Shown: positions 20,013 to 29,140 of the stretch, in pieces
Layout: each line of letters starts with the position of its first letter
How positions within the stretch are numbered: the first letter of the stretch is position 1
From: Burkholderiales bacterium
Lineage (GTDB): Bacteria; Pseudomonadota; Gammaproteobacteria; Burkholderiales; Burkholderiaceae_C
DNA length: 64,000 bases
Direction: 5' to 3'
NCBI GenBank assembly: GCA_026400105.1
Contig: JAPLPQ010000047.1
Location: forward strand, 57,677-121,676
Program-made: the position numbers and the translations under genes
Notes under the pieces: generated by a model
What the model was told of the DNA's origin: nothing
The model's input: only the letters and a program-made list of their open reading frames with translations
Databases searched by the model: none

Positions 20013-20909
20013 TCAATCATGCAAGGTGTCGCTGACGAAGCGGCGAAACCAGCTCATGGCCGGCGCCTCGGTGCGGCCCTGCAGCGTGATGTAGGCAAAA
20101 CGCGCCTGCGAGCGCAAGGCGGGCTGCAGCTTGAGCTCGACCAGCCGGCCGGCCGCCAGCCCGTCGCGCGCCGCCGCCAGGATGCCGAGGTAGACCGCCT
20201 GCGAGCGCTCGACCGCCGCGATCAGGCTGTCGACCTCCTCGCCCTGCAGCGAGACCATCAGCTGCGGATCGGCGGCGGGGCCGTACTGCTCGACCAGCAG
20301 CCGGGCCACCTCGTCGGACAGCGGCGTCGAGGCAACCGGATAACGCAGCAGCTGCTCGAGCCCGACCCGGCGCAGCTGCAGCAGCGGGTGGTCGGCGCGA
20401 CAGACGAAACCGGCCGGCTGGTCGCCGAGCAGATCGATCTGCAGGTCGGGCGCCGGTGCCACCCGGCGCACATCGACCACCAGCGCGTCGGGCTGGCGCG
20501 CGCGCAGCTGCAGCAGCTGCAGCTCGGTCGGACCGCGCGTGATCGACACCCGCAGGTCGGGATGCTGCTCGGCCGCATGGCACAGCAGCGGCGTCGTCAG
20601 CAAGGCCCCGGGGCCCGAGCCCAGGCCGACCCGGATCGACCCGCCCCCGCCCTGCAGCCGTTCCGCGCTGCGCCTGAGCTCGGACGCCTCGAGCACGATC
20701 CGGCGCGCGCGCAGCACCACCTCGCGCCCGAGCGGGGTCAGCTCGTTGCGCTTGCCGATGCGGTCCAGCAGCTGGCCGCCGAGCTCCTGCTCGAGGTTCT
20801 GGATGCTGCGGCTCAGCGCCGACTGGGTCAGGCAGCATTGCTCGGCCGCGCGGCTGAAAGAGCCGGTATCGGCCAGCGCCAGCAGATGTTCAAGCGGCTT
20901 GATGTTCAT
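20013..20909 (-). CDS. LysR-family transcriptional regulator
   Basis: 298 residues. The N-terminal winged helix-turn-helix reads F-S-R-A-A-E-Q-C-C-L-T-Q-S-A-L-S-R-S-I, followed by the usual linker helix and a substrate-binding-like effector domain. It is divergent from a Bug-type binding protein and an amidohydrolase, with a 107-base gap between the starts, the classic arrangement for a LysR protein controlling its neighbours. The inducer is unknown but is likely a carboxylate or amide handled by those genes. Confidence 0.92.
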   Translation of the reverse strand: MNIKPLEHLLALADTGSFSRAAEQCCLTQSALSRSIQNLEQELGGQLLDRIGKRNELTPLGREVVLRARRIVLEASELRRSAERLQGGGGSIRVGLGSGPGALLTTPLLCHAAEQHPDLRVSITRGPTELQLLQLRARQPDALVVDVRRVAPAPDLQIDLLGDQPAGFVCRADHPLLQLRRVGLEQLLRYPVASTPLSDEVARLLVEQYGPAADPQLMVSLQGEEVDSLIAAVERSQAVYLGILAAARDGLAAGRLVELKLQPALRSQARFAYITLQGRTEAPAMSWFRRFVSDTLHD

Positions 20910-21016
20910 GTCAGGTCATTCTACTAACGAATAGTTACCAGAGAAATAATGCATTGGACACATCAAATAGCCCCTCATAAGATGAAGTCATTCACTACAT
21001 CAAACCGGAGACAACC

Positions 21017-22015
21017 ATGGACCCCCGCAAACGCCTCAGCCTCAAGCGCGCCACCACCCTGATCGCCGGCCTCGGGCTGGCCGGCAGCCTGCTGGCACAG
21101 ACCTTTCCGAGCAAGCCGGTCACGCTGCTGGTGCCCTACCCGGCCGGCGGCATCTCGGACGTGATCGCGCGCACCGTCAACCACGCGCTGGGCAAGCAGC
21201 TCGGCCAGCCCGTGATCGTCGAGAACCTGGGCGGCGCCAGCGGTGCCATTGCCGCGGCCAAGGCGCTCAATGCCCCGGCCGACGGCCAGCTGCTGTTCCA
21301 GGGCTCGCCCAACGAGCTGATCCTGGCGCCGCTGGCGATCTCGGCCGTCAAGTTCAAGAGCGAGGATTTCCGCCTGGTGCAGATGATCGCGACCGCGCAG
21401 ATCGCCTTCCTGGCGCGCAAGGACCTGCCCGTCAACAGCGTCGACGAGTTCCTCGACTACGCGCGCAAGATGGCCAAGGAAGGCAAGCCCGTCACCTTCG
21501 CCTCGGTCGGCCCGGGCAGCTTCTATCACATCCTCGGCGAGCACCTGGCCAAGAGCACCGGCATCCCGATGACCCATGTGCCCTACAAGGGCGCCGCGCC
21601 GGCCAACCAGGACCTGATCGGCGGCCAGGTCGACATCTTCCTGGCCCCCTACGGCAAGATGTACGAAGGCCTGCAGAAGGACGGCAAGATCAAGGTGCTG
21701 GCCATGCTCAACGAGAAGCGCGAGGACAGCACCCGGCAGTACCCGCTGATCACCGAGAGCAAGCAGCTCAAGGACTTCGACTTCAACATCTGGACCGGCT
21801 ATTTCGTCAAGAAGGACACGCCCGAGCCTATCGTGCAGGCGCTGCACAAGGCGATCACGGACACGCTGAGCGACCCGGCCGTGCATGCCGGCCTCGAAGC
21901 CAACAGCCAGCTGACCGCCAAGCCGCTGCCGCTGGCTGCCGTGGGCAAGGCCTATGCCGACGGCACGGCCAAGTTCCGCGCCATCGCCAAGTCGATCAAC
22001 CTGCAGGCCCAGTGA
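21017..22015 (+). CDS. Bug/TctC-type periplasmic solute-binding protein
   Basis: 332 residues with a signal peptide (K-R-A-T-T-L-I-A-G-L-G-L-A-G-S-L-L-A, cleavage near residue 27). Family motifs are P-S-K-P-V-T-L-L-V-P-Y-P-A-G-G and V-P-Y-K-G-A-A-P-A-N-Q-D-L-I-G-G. These proteins bind carboxylates for tripartite tricarboxylate transporters, and Burkholderiales encode many orphans without adjacent TctA/TctB, as here. The stop is 4 bases before the M20 amidohydrolase start, so the pair is an operon facing the LysR gene. The ligand is unknown; an N-acyl amino acid or similar would fit the neighbour. Confidence 0.92.
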   Translation: MDPRKRLSLKRATTLIAGLGLAGSLLAQTFPSKPVTLLVPYPAGGISDVIARTVNHALGKQLGQPVIVENLGGASGAIAAAKALNAPADGQLLFQGSPNELILAPLAISAVKFKSEDFRLVQMIATAQIAFLARKDLPVNSVDEFLDYARKMAKEGKPVTFASVGPGSFYHILGEHLAKSTGIPMTHVPYKGAAPANQDLIGGQVDIFLAPYGKMYEGLQKDGKIKVLAMLNEKREDSTRQYPLITESKQLKDFDFNIWTGYFVKKDTPEPIVQALHKAITDTLSDPAVHAGLEANSQLTAKPLPLAAVGKAYADGTAKFRAIAKSINLQAQ

Positions 22016-22019
22016 CACC

Positions 22020-23201
22020 ATGTCCGATATCCTGACCAAGCTGCAAGCCCTGTCGGACGAATTCACGGCGCTGCGCCGCGACATCCACCGGCACCCGGAA
22101 CTGGGCTACCAGGAGTTCCGCACCAGCGAGCTCGTGGCCGAGCGCCTCATCTCCTGGGGCTACCAGGTCACGCGCGGCCTGGGCGGCACCGGTGTGGTCG
22201 GCCAGCTGGTGCGCGGATCAGGCGCCAAGCGCCTGGGCCTGCGCGCCGACATGGACGCGCTGCCGATCCAGGAAGCGACCGGCCTGGCGCACGCGAGCTG
22301 CCACGCCGGACTGATGCATGCCTGCGGCCATGACGGCCACACCGCGACGCTGCTGGCCGCGGCCAAGCACCTGGCCGAACAGGGCGAGTTCGACGGCACG
22401 CTGAACCTGATCTTCCAGCCGGCCGAGGAAGGCCTGGGCGGCGCCAGGAAGATGATGGAGGACGGGCTGTTCGAGCAGTTCCCCTGCGACGCGATCTTCG
22501 CGATGCACAACATGCCGGGCTTCCCGCGCGGCAAGCTGCTGCTGCGCGAGGGCGCGACCATGGCCTCGAGCGAGAACATCACGATCACGCTCGAGGGCCA
22601 GGGCGGCCACGGCGCGATGCCGCATGTCGCGATCGATCCGGTGGTCGCGGGCGCGGCCATCGTGCTGGGCCTGCAGACCATCGTCGCGCGCAACGTGCCG
22701 CCGCTGCAGATGGCGGTGATCACGGTCGGCGCCTTCCAGGCCGGCCAGGCCAACAACGTGATCCCGCAACGCGCGACGCTCGAGCTCAGCGTGCGCTCGC
22801 TCGACCGCGAGGTGCGCCAGCTACTGAACCGCCGCATCCGCGAGCTGGTCGAGGCGCAGGCACAGAGCTACGGCTGCCAGGCCAGCATCGAGTTCCGCGG
22901 CGGCTACCCGGTGCTGGTCAACACCAAGCCCGAGACCGACTTCGCGCGCCAGGTCGCGCTCGACCTGGTCGGCGCCGAGAATGTCGAACTGCAGACCGCG
23001 CCGCTGACCGGCAGCGAGGACTTCGCCTTCATGCTCGAGCAGCTGCCGGGCAGCTACCTGTTCATCGGCAACGGCGACCAGGCCAGCGGCGGCCACGGCG
23101 CCTGCATGGTGCACAACCCGAACTACGACTTCGACGACGGCAACATCGCGATCGGTGCCGCCTTCTGGGTCAAGCTGACCGAGCGCTTCCTGTCCGCCTG
23201 A
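22020..23201 (+). CDS. M20-family amidohydrolase (hippurate hydrolase-like)
   Basis: 393 residues from the ATG at 22020, 4 bases after the binding-protein gene; the frame extends upstream to 21954 inside that gene. Metal-binding motifs of M20D enzymes are present: R-A-D-M-D-A-L-P, M-H-A-C-G-H-D-G-H and Q-P-A-E-E-G, plus a late E-D-F-A-F-M-L. The start R-R-D-I-H-R-H-P-E-L-G-Y is characteristic. Members hydrolyse N-acyl amino acids such as hippurate or indole-acetyl conjugates. It probably degrades the compound captured by the preceding binding protein. Confidence 0.92.
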   Translation: MSDILTKLQALSDEFTALRRDIHRHPELGYQEFRTSELVAERLISWGYQVTRGLGGTGVVGQLVRGSGAKRLGLRADMDALPIQEATGLAHASCHAGLMHACGHDGHTATLLAAAKHLAEQGEFDGTLNLIFQPAEEGLGGARKMMEDGLFEQFPCDAIFAMHNMPGFPRGKLLLREGATMASSENITITLEGQGGHGAMPHVAIDPVVAGAAIVLGLQTIVARNVPPLQMAVITVGAFQAGQANNVIPQRATLELSVRSLDREVRQLLNRRIRELVEAQAQSYGCQASIEFRGGYPVLVNTKPETDFARQVALDLVGAENVELQTAPLTGSEDFAFMLEQLPGSYLFIGNGDQASGGHGACMVHNPNYDFDDGNIAIGAAFWVKLTERFLSA

Positions 23202-23227
23202 AGCCACCGCGGGAGCCGCCAGGGCGG

Positions 23228-23265
23228 CTAGGGGCCGGCGCTTGGAGCACAGCGCCGGCCCCTAG
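23228..23265. terminator. Perfect 15-bp inverted repeat between convergent genes
   Basis: CTAGGGGCCGGCGCT (23228-23242) and AGCGCCGGCCCCTAG (23251-23265) are exact reverse complements around an 8-base loop. The repeat sits between the ends of the amidohydrolase (plus) and GlcG/HbpS-like (minus) genes. No T-run follows on either strand, so it may be a Rho-assisted or RNA-protecting hairpin and not a classic terminator. Confidence 0.5.
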
Positions 23266-23277
23266 CCGGTCAGAGCC

Positions 23278-23685
23278 TCAAAGACTCAGCGCCGCGATGC
23301 CGGCGCGCGCGATCTGCGCATCCTCGCTCGACTTGACGCCGCTGACGCCAACCGCGCCAATGCACTGGCCGTCCTGCATGATCGGCACGCCGCCCTCGAG
23401 CAGGCCCTGCACGCCCGGCACGCTCAGGAAGGCGGTGCGTCCGCCATTGATGACTTCCTCATAGCCCTTGGATTCGCGCCGGCCCAGCGCGGAGGTATGC
23501 GCCTTGGCCGGAGCGATCTGGGCCGACAGCGCCGGCGCGCCGTCCAGGCGCTGCAGCCACAGCAGGTGGCCGCCGTCATCGACGATGGCGATGGTCACGG
23601 CCCAGTTGTTGCTGAGCGCCTCGGCTTCGGCGGCGGCCGCGATGGCCTTGAGGTCGGCAAGTTCGAGTACGGATTTGGTTTTCAT
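23278..23685 (-). CDS. GlcG/HbpS-family protein
   Basis: 135 residues from the ATG at 23685. The family signature is I-A-I-V-D-D-G-G-H-L-L-W-L-Q-R-L-D-G-A, then S-A-Q-I-A-P-A-K-A-H-T-S-A, and a glycine-rich end G-G-V-P-I-M-Q-D-G-Q-C-I-G-A-V-G-V-S-G. The family includes haem-binding HbpS and GlcG of glycolate loci; its biochemical role is poorly defined. It lies 58 bases downstream of dadA on the same strand and so is probably expressed from the same riboswitch-controlled transcript. Confidence 0.85.
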   Translation of the reverse strand: MKTKSVLELADLKAIAAAAEAEALSNNWAVTIAIVDDGGHLLWLQRLDGAPALSAQIAPAKAHTSALGRRESKGYEEVINGGRTAFLSVPGVQGLLEGGVPIMQDGQCIGAVGVSGVKSSEDAQIARAGIAALSL

Positions 23686-23743
23686 GAGGTGATCTTTCTC
23701 TTGGGTTGATGAACAGTGGTGGCGCCTACCAGGCAAAAAACGG

Positions 23744-25021
23744 TCAGGCGCGCAACGGAAACAGCGGCTGGCCTGGAGCGACCGCGACCTGGATCGGCTG
23801 GCCGTCGGCCTGTGCCACGACGCCGGCGATCATGTCGGCGGTGACCGCCGACAACGTCCAGCCCAGGTGGCCGTGGCCGGTGTTGTAGAACACATTGGCC
23901 TGGCGACCGCGCCCGACGCGCGGCAACATGCTCGGCAGCATCGGGCGCAGACCGGCCCAGGGCAGCACCTGGCGCGTGCTGACGCCCGGGAAGCACTGGT
24001 TGACCCAGTCGACCAGCGGCTTGATGCGATCGGCCCGGATGTCCTTGTTGTAGCCGTTGAACTCGGCCGTGCCGGCGACGCGAAAGCGATCGACGCCGAG
24101 CCGACTGGTCACGAGCTTGGTCTCGTCGTCGAGCAGGCTGACGGTGGGCGCGGCGCGCTGGCTCGGCGCGTCGAGCAGGTTGACCGTGATCGAATAGCCC
24201 TTGACCGGGTAGATGTTGACGCGGTCGCCGAGCTGGGCCGCCAGCTCGCGGCTGGCAACGCCAGCGCAGACCACCAGGGCGTCGAAGCGGTGCTCATGCA
24301 GGCCGCCGGCCTCGTCGGCCAGCTTGACCAGCGCCGTGCTGCCGTCGCTGTGCAGCGAGCGCACCTGCTGGCCGAATAGCAGCTTGACGCCGAGCCGCTC
24401 GGCCGCGGCGGCCAGGCCATTGGTGAACAGGTGGATGTCGCCGGTCGAGTCGCTCTCGGTGTAGTAGCCGCCGTAGTAGTTGCCCGCCAGCGTCGGCTCG
24501 ATCGCGCGCATCTCGGCCGGCGTGACGGCACGGCGCGGCAGACCGCCGGCGGCCAGCAGCTTGGAGACCTCGCCCGCATGATCGAAACCGGCCTTGTCGC
24601 GGTAGATATGCAGGATGCCTTCGCGCTTGAGGTCGAAGTGCACGCCCTCGGCCTCGGCCCAGGCAAACAGGTGCTCGCGCGCGGCCACGGCCAGGCGTGC
24701 GGTCTCGATCGTGTTGCGCTGGTAATGCGGGATGTTGGCGATGAACTCGGCAAACCAGCTCAGCTTGTGCCAGCTCGGCTTGGGGTTGACCAGCAGCGGC
24801 GCATCGCTCTTGAGCATCCACTTGATGCCTTTGAGGAGGGTGGAGCGGTGAGTCCAGACCTCGGCATTCGAGGCCGAGAGCTGGCCGCCGTTGGCAAACG
24901 AGGTTTCCATTGCCACGTAGCGGTGTTTCTCGAGCAAGGTGACGGAGTAGCCACGCTTGGCCAGCGCGTAGGCGGTGGTGACGCCGGTGATGCCACCGCC
25001 GATGACTGCGATCGATTTCAT
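23744..25021 (-). CDS. dadA: D-amino acid dehydrogenase (DadA-type FAD oxidoreductase)
   Basis: 425 residues from the ATG at 25021; upstream codons in frame belong to the leader RNA. The FAD-binding start is I-A-V-I-G-G-G-I-T-G-V-T-T-A-Y, and the DAO-family end is Y-N-T-G-H-G-H-L-G-W-T-L. DadA oxidises D-amino acids to keto acids and ammonia, passing electrons to the respiratory chain. The leader holds a tandem glycine riboswitch and, upstream of that, a sigma-54 type promoter, so this copy should respond to glycine. It could act on glycine or D-serine rather than mainly D-alanine. That substrate idea is inference. Confidence 0.9.
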   Translation of the reverse strand: MKSIAVIGGGITGVTTAYALAKRGYSVTLLEKHRYVAMETSFANGGQLSASNAEVWTHRSTLLKGIKWMLKSDAPLLVNPKPSWHKLSWFAEFIANIPHYQRNTIETARLAVAAREHLFAWAEAEGVHFDLKREGILHIYRDKAGFDHAGEVSKLLAAGGLPRRAVTPAEMRAIEPTLAGNYYGGYYTESDSTGDIHLFTNGLAAAAERLGVKLLFGQQVRSLHSDGSTALVKLADEAGGLHEHRFDALVVCAGVASRELAAQLGDRVNIYPVKGYSITVNLLDAPSQRAAPTVSLLDDETKLVTSRLGVDRFRVAGTAEFNGYNKDIRADRIKPLVDWVNQCFPGVSTRQVLPWAGLRPMLPSMLPRVGRGRQANVFYNTGHGHLGWTLSAVTADMIAGVVAQADGQPIQVAVAPGQPLFPLRA

Positions 25022-25085
25022 GAGGACAGCTTCCAAACAGGTCGATGGGAGGAGCACGCCGCGCACCCTGCGCCACGCACGCCCC

Positions 25086-25272
25086 CTCTGTTTGGTACCT
25101 GAGAGATTCACGACAACGCCAATGGCGCTGCGCTTGCTCCTGCGGTGTGCCGGGTGACTAGATCCGGCAACTCTTCAGAGTTCAAGAATTCGATCGGTCC
25201 TTTTGCCTGAGAGTTTCCGGGGCGGTTGCTCCTTCGGCGTCGCCGGTACGGGCCGGCGATCTCTCCCGATCG
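25086..25272 (-). ncRNA. Tandem glycine riboswitch of dadA (minus strand)
   Basis: Read on the minus strand, aptamer 1 (25272-25191) is closed by CCGATCG/CGATCGG-type arms and contains GGGAGAGATC, CCGAAGGAGCAA and CTCTCAGGCAAAAGGAC. Aptamer 2 (25180-25086) is closed by CTCTG/CAGAG and contains CGCAGGAGCAA and GAATCTCTCAGGTACCAAAC; its loop has diverged from CCGAAGG. About 65 bases follow before the dadA start. Both aptamers are present, so cooperative glycine sensing is plausible. It is the second such RNA within 10 kb. Confidence 0.88.
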
Positions 25273-25306
25273 AACATCGGCACTGGGCCGAAGATACGAG
25301 TGATAT

Positions 25307-25323
25307 AGCAATCATCGTGCCAG
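25307..25323 (-). promoter_or_regulatory. Sigma-54 promoter of the dadA riboswitch leader
   Basis: On the minus strand the sequence is CTGGCACGATGATTGCT, which matches the sigma-54 consensus YTGGCACGrNNNTTGCW at every defined position. Transcription would start about 12 bases after the GC of the -12 element (near 25297), leaving roughly 25 bases before the first riboswitch stem at 25272. The spacing and orientation fit a real promoter. An activator of the NtrC class would be needed. Confidence 0.75.
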
Positions 25324-25360
25324 ACCGGACCGGGAAAAAACATCAGGGTTTACGCTTAAC

Positions 25361-25390
25361 TCAGCACCGGTTTGGCGCAAATTGTGCTGA
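25361..25390 (-). promoter_or_regulatory. Dyad upstream of the sigma-54 promoter, candidate activator site
   Basis: TCAGCAC (25361-25367) and GTGCTGA (25384-25390) form an exact inverted repeat. Inside it, AGCACC-N5-GGCGCA resembles the NtrC consensus TGCACC-N5-GGTGCA with two mismatches. The dyad lies 65-95 bases upstream of the predicted start, where enhancer-binding proteins usually sit. It also lies between divergent dadA and sdaA and could influence both. Confidence 0.4.
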
Positions 25391-25577
25391 TCTGGTGCGA
25401 TTCCGCTGCTGGCAGCGTGCAGCTGAATCGGCGCCGGCACCGGAGCTGGTTGGCTTTATGCAGATAAGATCACCTGCCGGCCTGGGCAGGGCCTTGCGCG
25501 GCCTGCCCGCCCGTCCATCCCCGCGCCGAGGAGCCCGCCCCATGTTCAACCCGTCCTGCTGAGAGGCACCGCCCACC

Positions 25578-26969
<1,392 letters not shown>

Positions 26970-27057
26970 AGCCTGGCTTGGGCTGAACGCGATCGCATCG
27001 GTCGGGTAGGCCAGCCGCGAGCGGCGCCAGGCGGCACTCGGCTGTTACGATTTGCCG

Positions 27058-27990
27058 ATGAATTTGTCAGTTCGCCAACTCCGTGCCTTCGTGCTGGCGG
27101 CCCAGCACGGCTCGTTTTCTGCGGCAGCGACGGAAATGGGCGTGACCCAGCCCGGCATCTCGCTGCTGATCCGCCAGCTCGAGGACGAACTCGGGCTGCA
27201 GCTGTTCCACCGCACGACGCGCCGGATCGAGCTCACCGTCGTGGGCCACGAGATGCTCGACAGCGCCAGCCGCACGCTCAAGCAGCTCGGCGCGCTGGAG
27301 CGCCATGCCCAGGACCTGCACAACGGCCAGCAAGGCCGGCTCAGCGTCGGCGTGATCGCCTCGGTGGCCTGCAGCCTGTTTCCGCAAGCCTTGGCCAGGT
27401 TCCAGAAGCAATGTCCGGGCGTCAAGCTCGAATTTCATGAGGAACAGGCCGCACCGCTGCTGGAACGCATCCGCAATGGCGAGATGGAAATCGGCTGGGG
27501 CCTGTACCCGAATCCGCAGCCGGACCTGGTGTTCGAGCCGCTTTACCGCGATCCGATGGTCGTGCTCATGCACGAGACCCATGCCCTGGCCAGCCGCGAG
27601 CATGTCAGCTGGAGCGCGTTGAAGAACCACCAGTTCATCTCGGCTTCGCTGCAATCCGGGGTACGCATCTACACCGACCGGGCGGCGACGGCCGCTGGCA
27701 TAGAGATCCGCCCGGCCTACATCACGCCGTCGCTGACCACCGCGATCGGGCTGGTGCGCCAGCAGATCGGCTGCGCCGTGCTGCCGATGCTGCCGCTGGA
27801 GAACCTGAACCTCGAACGGCTCGTGATGCGCCGGCTGGAACGACCGGGCATCTGGCGTGAGAACGGCCTGATCACGCAGAAAGACCGGCCGCTGTCACCC
27901 GCCGCCCTGGCCTTTGCCGAGGCCGCGCGCGCCACCGCCAGCCGCTACACCCTGCCCGAGGCCATGGCCAGGCAGGCCAGACAGCTCTAA
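27058..27990 (+). CDS. LysR-family transcriptional regulator
   Basis: 310 residues from the ATG at 27058; a TTG two codons earlier is possible. The helix-turn-helix is F-S-A-A-A-T-E-M-G-V-T-Q-P-G-I-S-L-L-I and the effector domain is complete. Its stop overlaps that of the convergent Bug-type gene by 3-4 bases. It may regulate that gene, but tail-to-tail order is less telling than divergence. The inducer is unknown. Confidence 0.9.
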   Translation: MNLSVRQLRAFVLAAQHGSFSAAATEMGVTQPGISLLIRQLEDELGLQLFHRTTRRIELTVVGHEMLDSASRTLKQLGALERHAQDLHNGQQGRLSVGVIASVACSLFPQALARFQKQCPGVKLEFHEEQAAPLLERIRNGEMEIGWGLYPNPQPDLVFEPLYRDPMVVLMHETHALASREHVSWSALKNHQFISASLQSGVRIYTDRAATAAGIEIRPAYITPSLTTAIGLVRQQIGCAVLPMLPLENLNLERLVMRRLERPGIWRENGLITQKDRPLSPAALAFAEAARATASRYTLPEAMARQARQL

Positions 27991-29066
27991 TCGACCCTGG
28001 ACCCCAGCGATTGCGTCAGTGCGCGCCAGCGGCGTGACTCGCGCAGCAACAGCACCGACAGCTCGGCCGGACTGCCGGTCTGGACACCTGCGCTCTGCGC
28101 GGCGAATTCGGCCTGCAGCGACGGCGACTCGAGGACCTTGGTCACGGCGGCATTGAGCTTGTCGACCGGCGCGCTGGGCAGGCCCGGCGGGGCCAGCAGG
28201 AAGATCTGGGTCACCGCCTGGAAACGCGGCAGGACTTCGGCGATCGCCGGTGCATCGGGCAGAGCCGGCACGCGCTTCGGGCTCGTGACCGCCAGCAGGC
28301 GCACGCGCTGGGTCCTGGCCGCCGCGATGGCCGCCGGCAGGCTCAGGATGGCGAGCTGGATCTGACCCGAGGCCAGATCGGCCAGGATCGGGCCACCCCC
28401 TTTGTAGGGAATATGGCTGAGTTCCAGCCCCAGGCTCTTGCTGAACCACTCGGCACCGAGATGGGCGATCGTTCCGACACCGGGCGAGGCATAGCTGTAC
28501 TGCCCGGGCCGGGCCTTGAGCTCGAGGATCAGCTCGCGCAGGTTGCTGGCCGGAAACGAGGCATGCGCCAGCCAGGCGAACGCCAGCGACGCCACCGGAC
28601 TGACCGGCGTCAGCTGCAGGGGGTCGGGCCAGTTGCCGTCGTGCAGCAGCGACGCCAGCAGGATGCCGGTGTCGGCCAGGTAAAGCGTGTAACCGTCGGC
28701 TGGCGTGCGCGCCAGTTCGGCTGCCGCCAGCGCCCCGCCCACCCCAGGCTTGTTGACGACCACCACCGGCTGGCCCAGCTCCTTGCCCAGCCTGGCGGCG
28801 AACAGGCGCCCCAGCAGGTCGCCGCCACCGCCCGCCGGATAGCCCAGCAGCAGCTTGATCGGGCGTTGCGGATAGTCGCCCCAGTCATCGGCCCGGGCCA
28901 AGGGCGACCAGGCAAGCGCCGCCGCCATCAGCCCGGGCCAGAACCTGGACCGCCAGCCGCTGGCGTTCGACCCGGCGGCCAGACCGGATCGGGTGGAGCT
29001 CAGCCAGCCACTGCAGGCGCCGATGGCAACTGCGAATCGGCGACTTGCTGAATTCATACTTTTCAC
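27987..29066 (-). CDS. Bug/TctC-type periplasmic solute-binding protein
   Basis: 359 residues; an ATG at 29057 is an alternative start. A long N-terminal segment with a hydrophobic core (W-P-G-L-M-A-A-A-L-A-W-S-P-L-A-R-A) serves as signal peptide, followed by the family motifs Y-P-Q-R-P-I-K-L-L-L-G-Y-P-A-G-G-G-G-D and H-I-P-Y-K-G-G-G-P-I-L-A-D-L-A. The extended N-terminus is longer than usual, so the true start could be further in. No transporter membrane subunits lie nearby. Confidence 0.88.
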   Translation of the reverse strand: MKSMNSASRRFAVAIGACSGWLSSTRSGLAAGSNASGWRSRFWPGLMAAALAWSPLARADDWGDYPQRPIKLLLGYPAGGGGDLLGRLFAARLGKELGQPVVVVNKPGVGGALAAAELARTPADGYTLYLADTGILLASLLHDGNWPDPLQLTPVSPVASLAFAWLAHASFPASNLRELILELKARPGQYSYASPGVGTIAHLGAEWFSKSLGLELSHIPYKGGGPILADLASGQIQLAILSLPAAIAAARTQRVRLLAVTSPKRVPALPDAPAIAEVLPRFQAVTQIFLLAPPGLPSAPVDKLNAAVTKVLESPSLQAEFAAQSAGVQTGSPAELSVLLLRESRRWRALTQSLGSRVD

Positions 29067-29140
29067 TTATGTATTGATCATTTTTAAGCATCAATTGTCC
29101 CATCTAATGAATATCTTGTTTTTTTCATAGGGGTTTTTCC

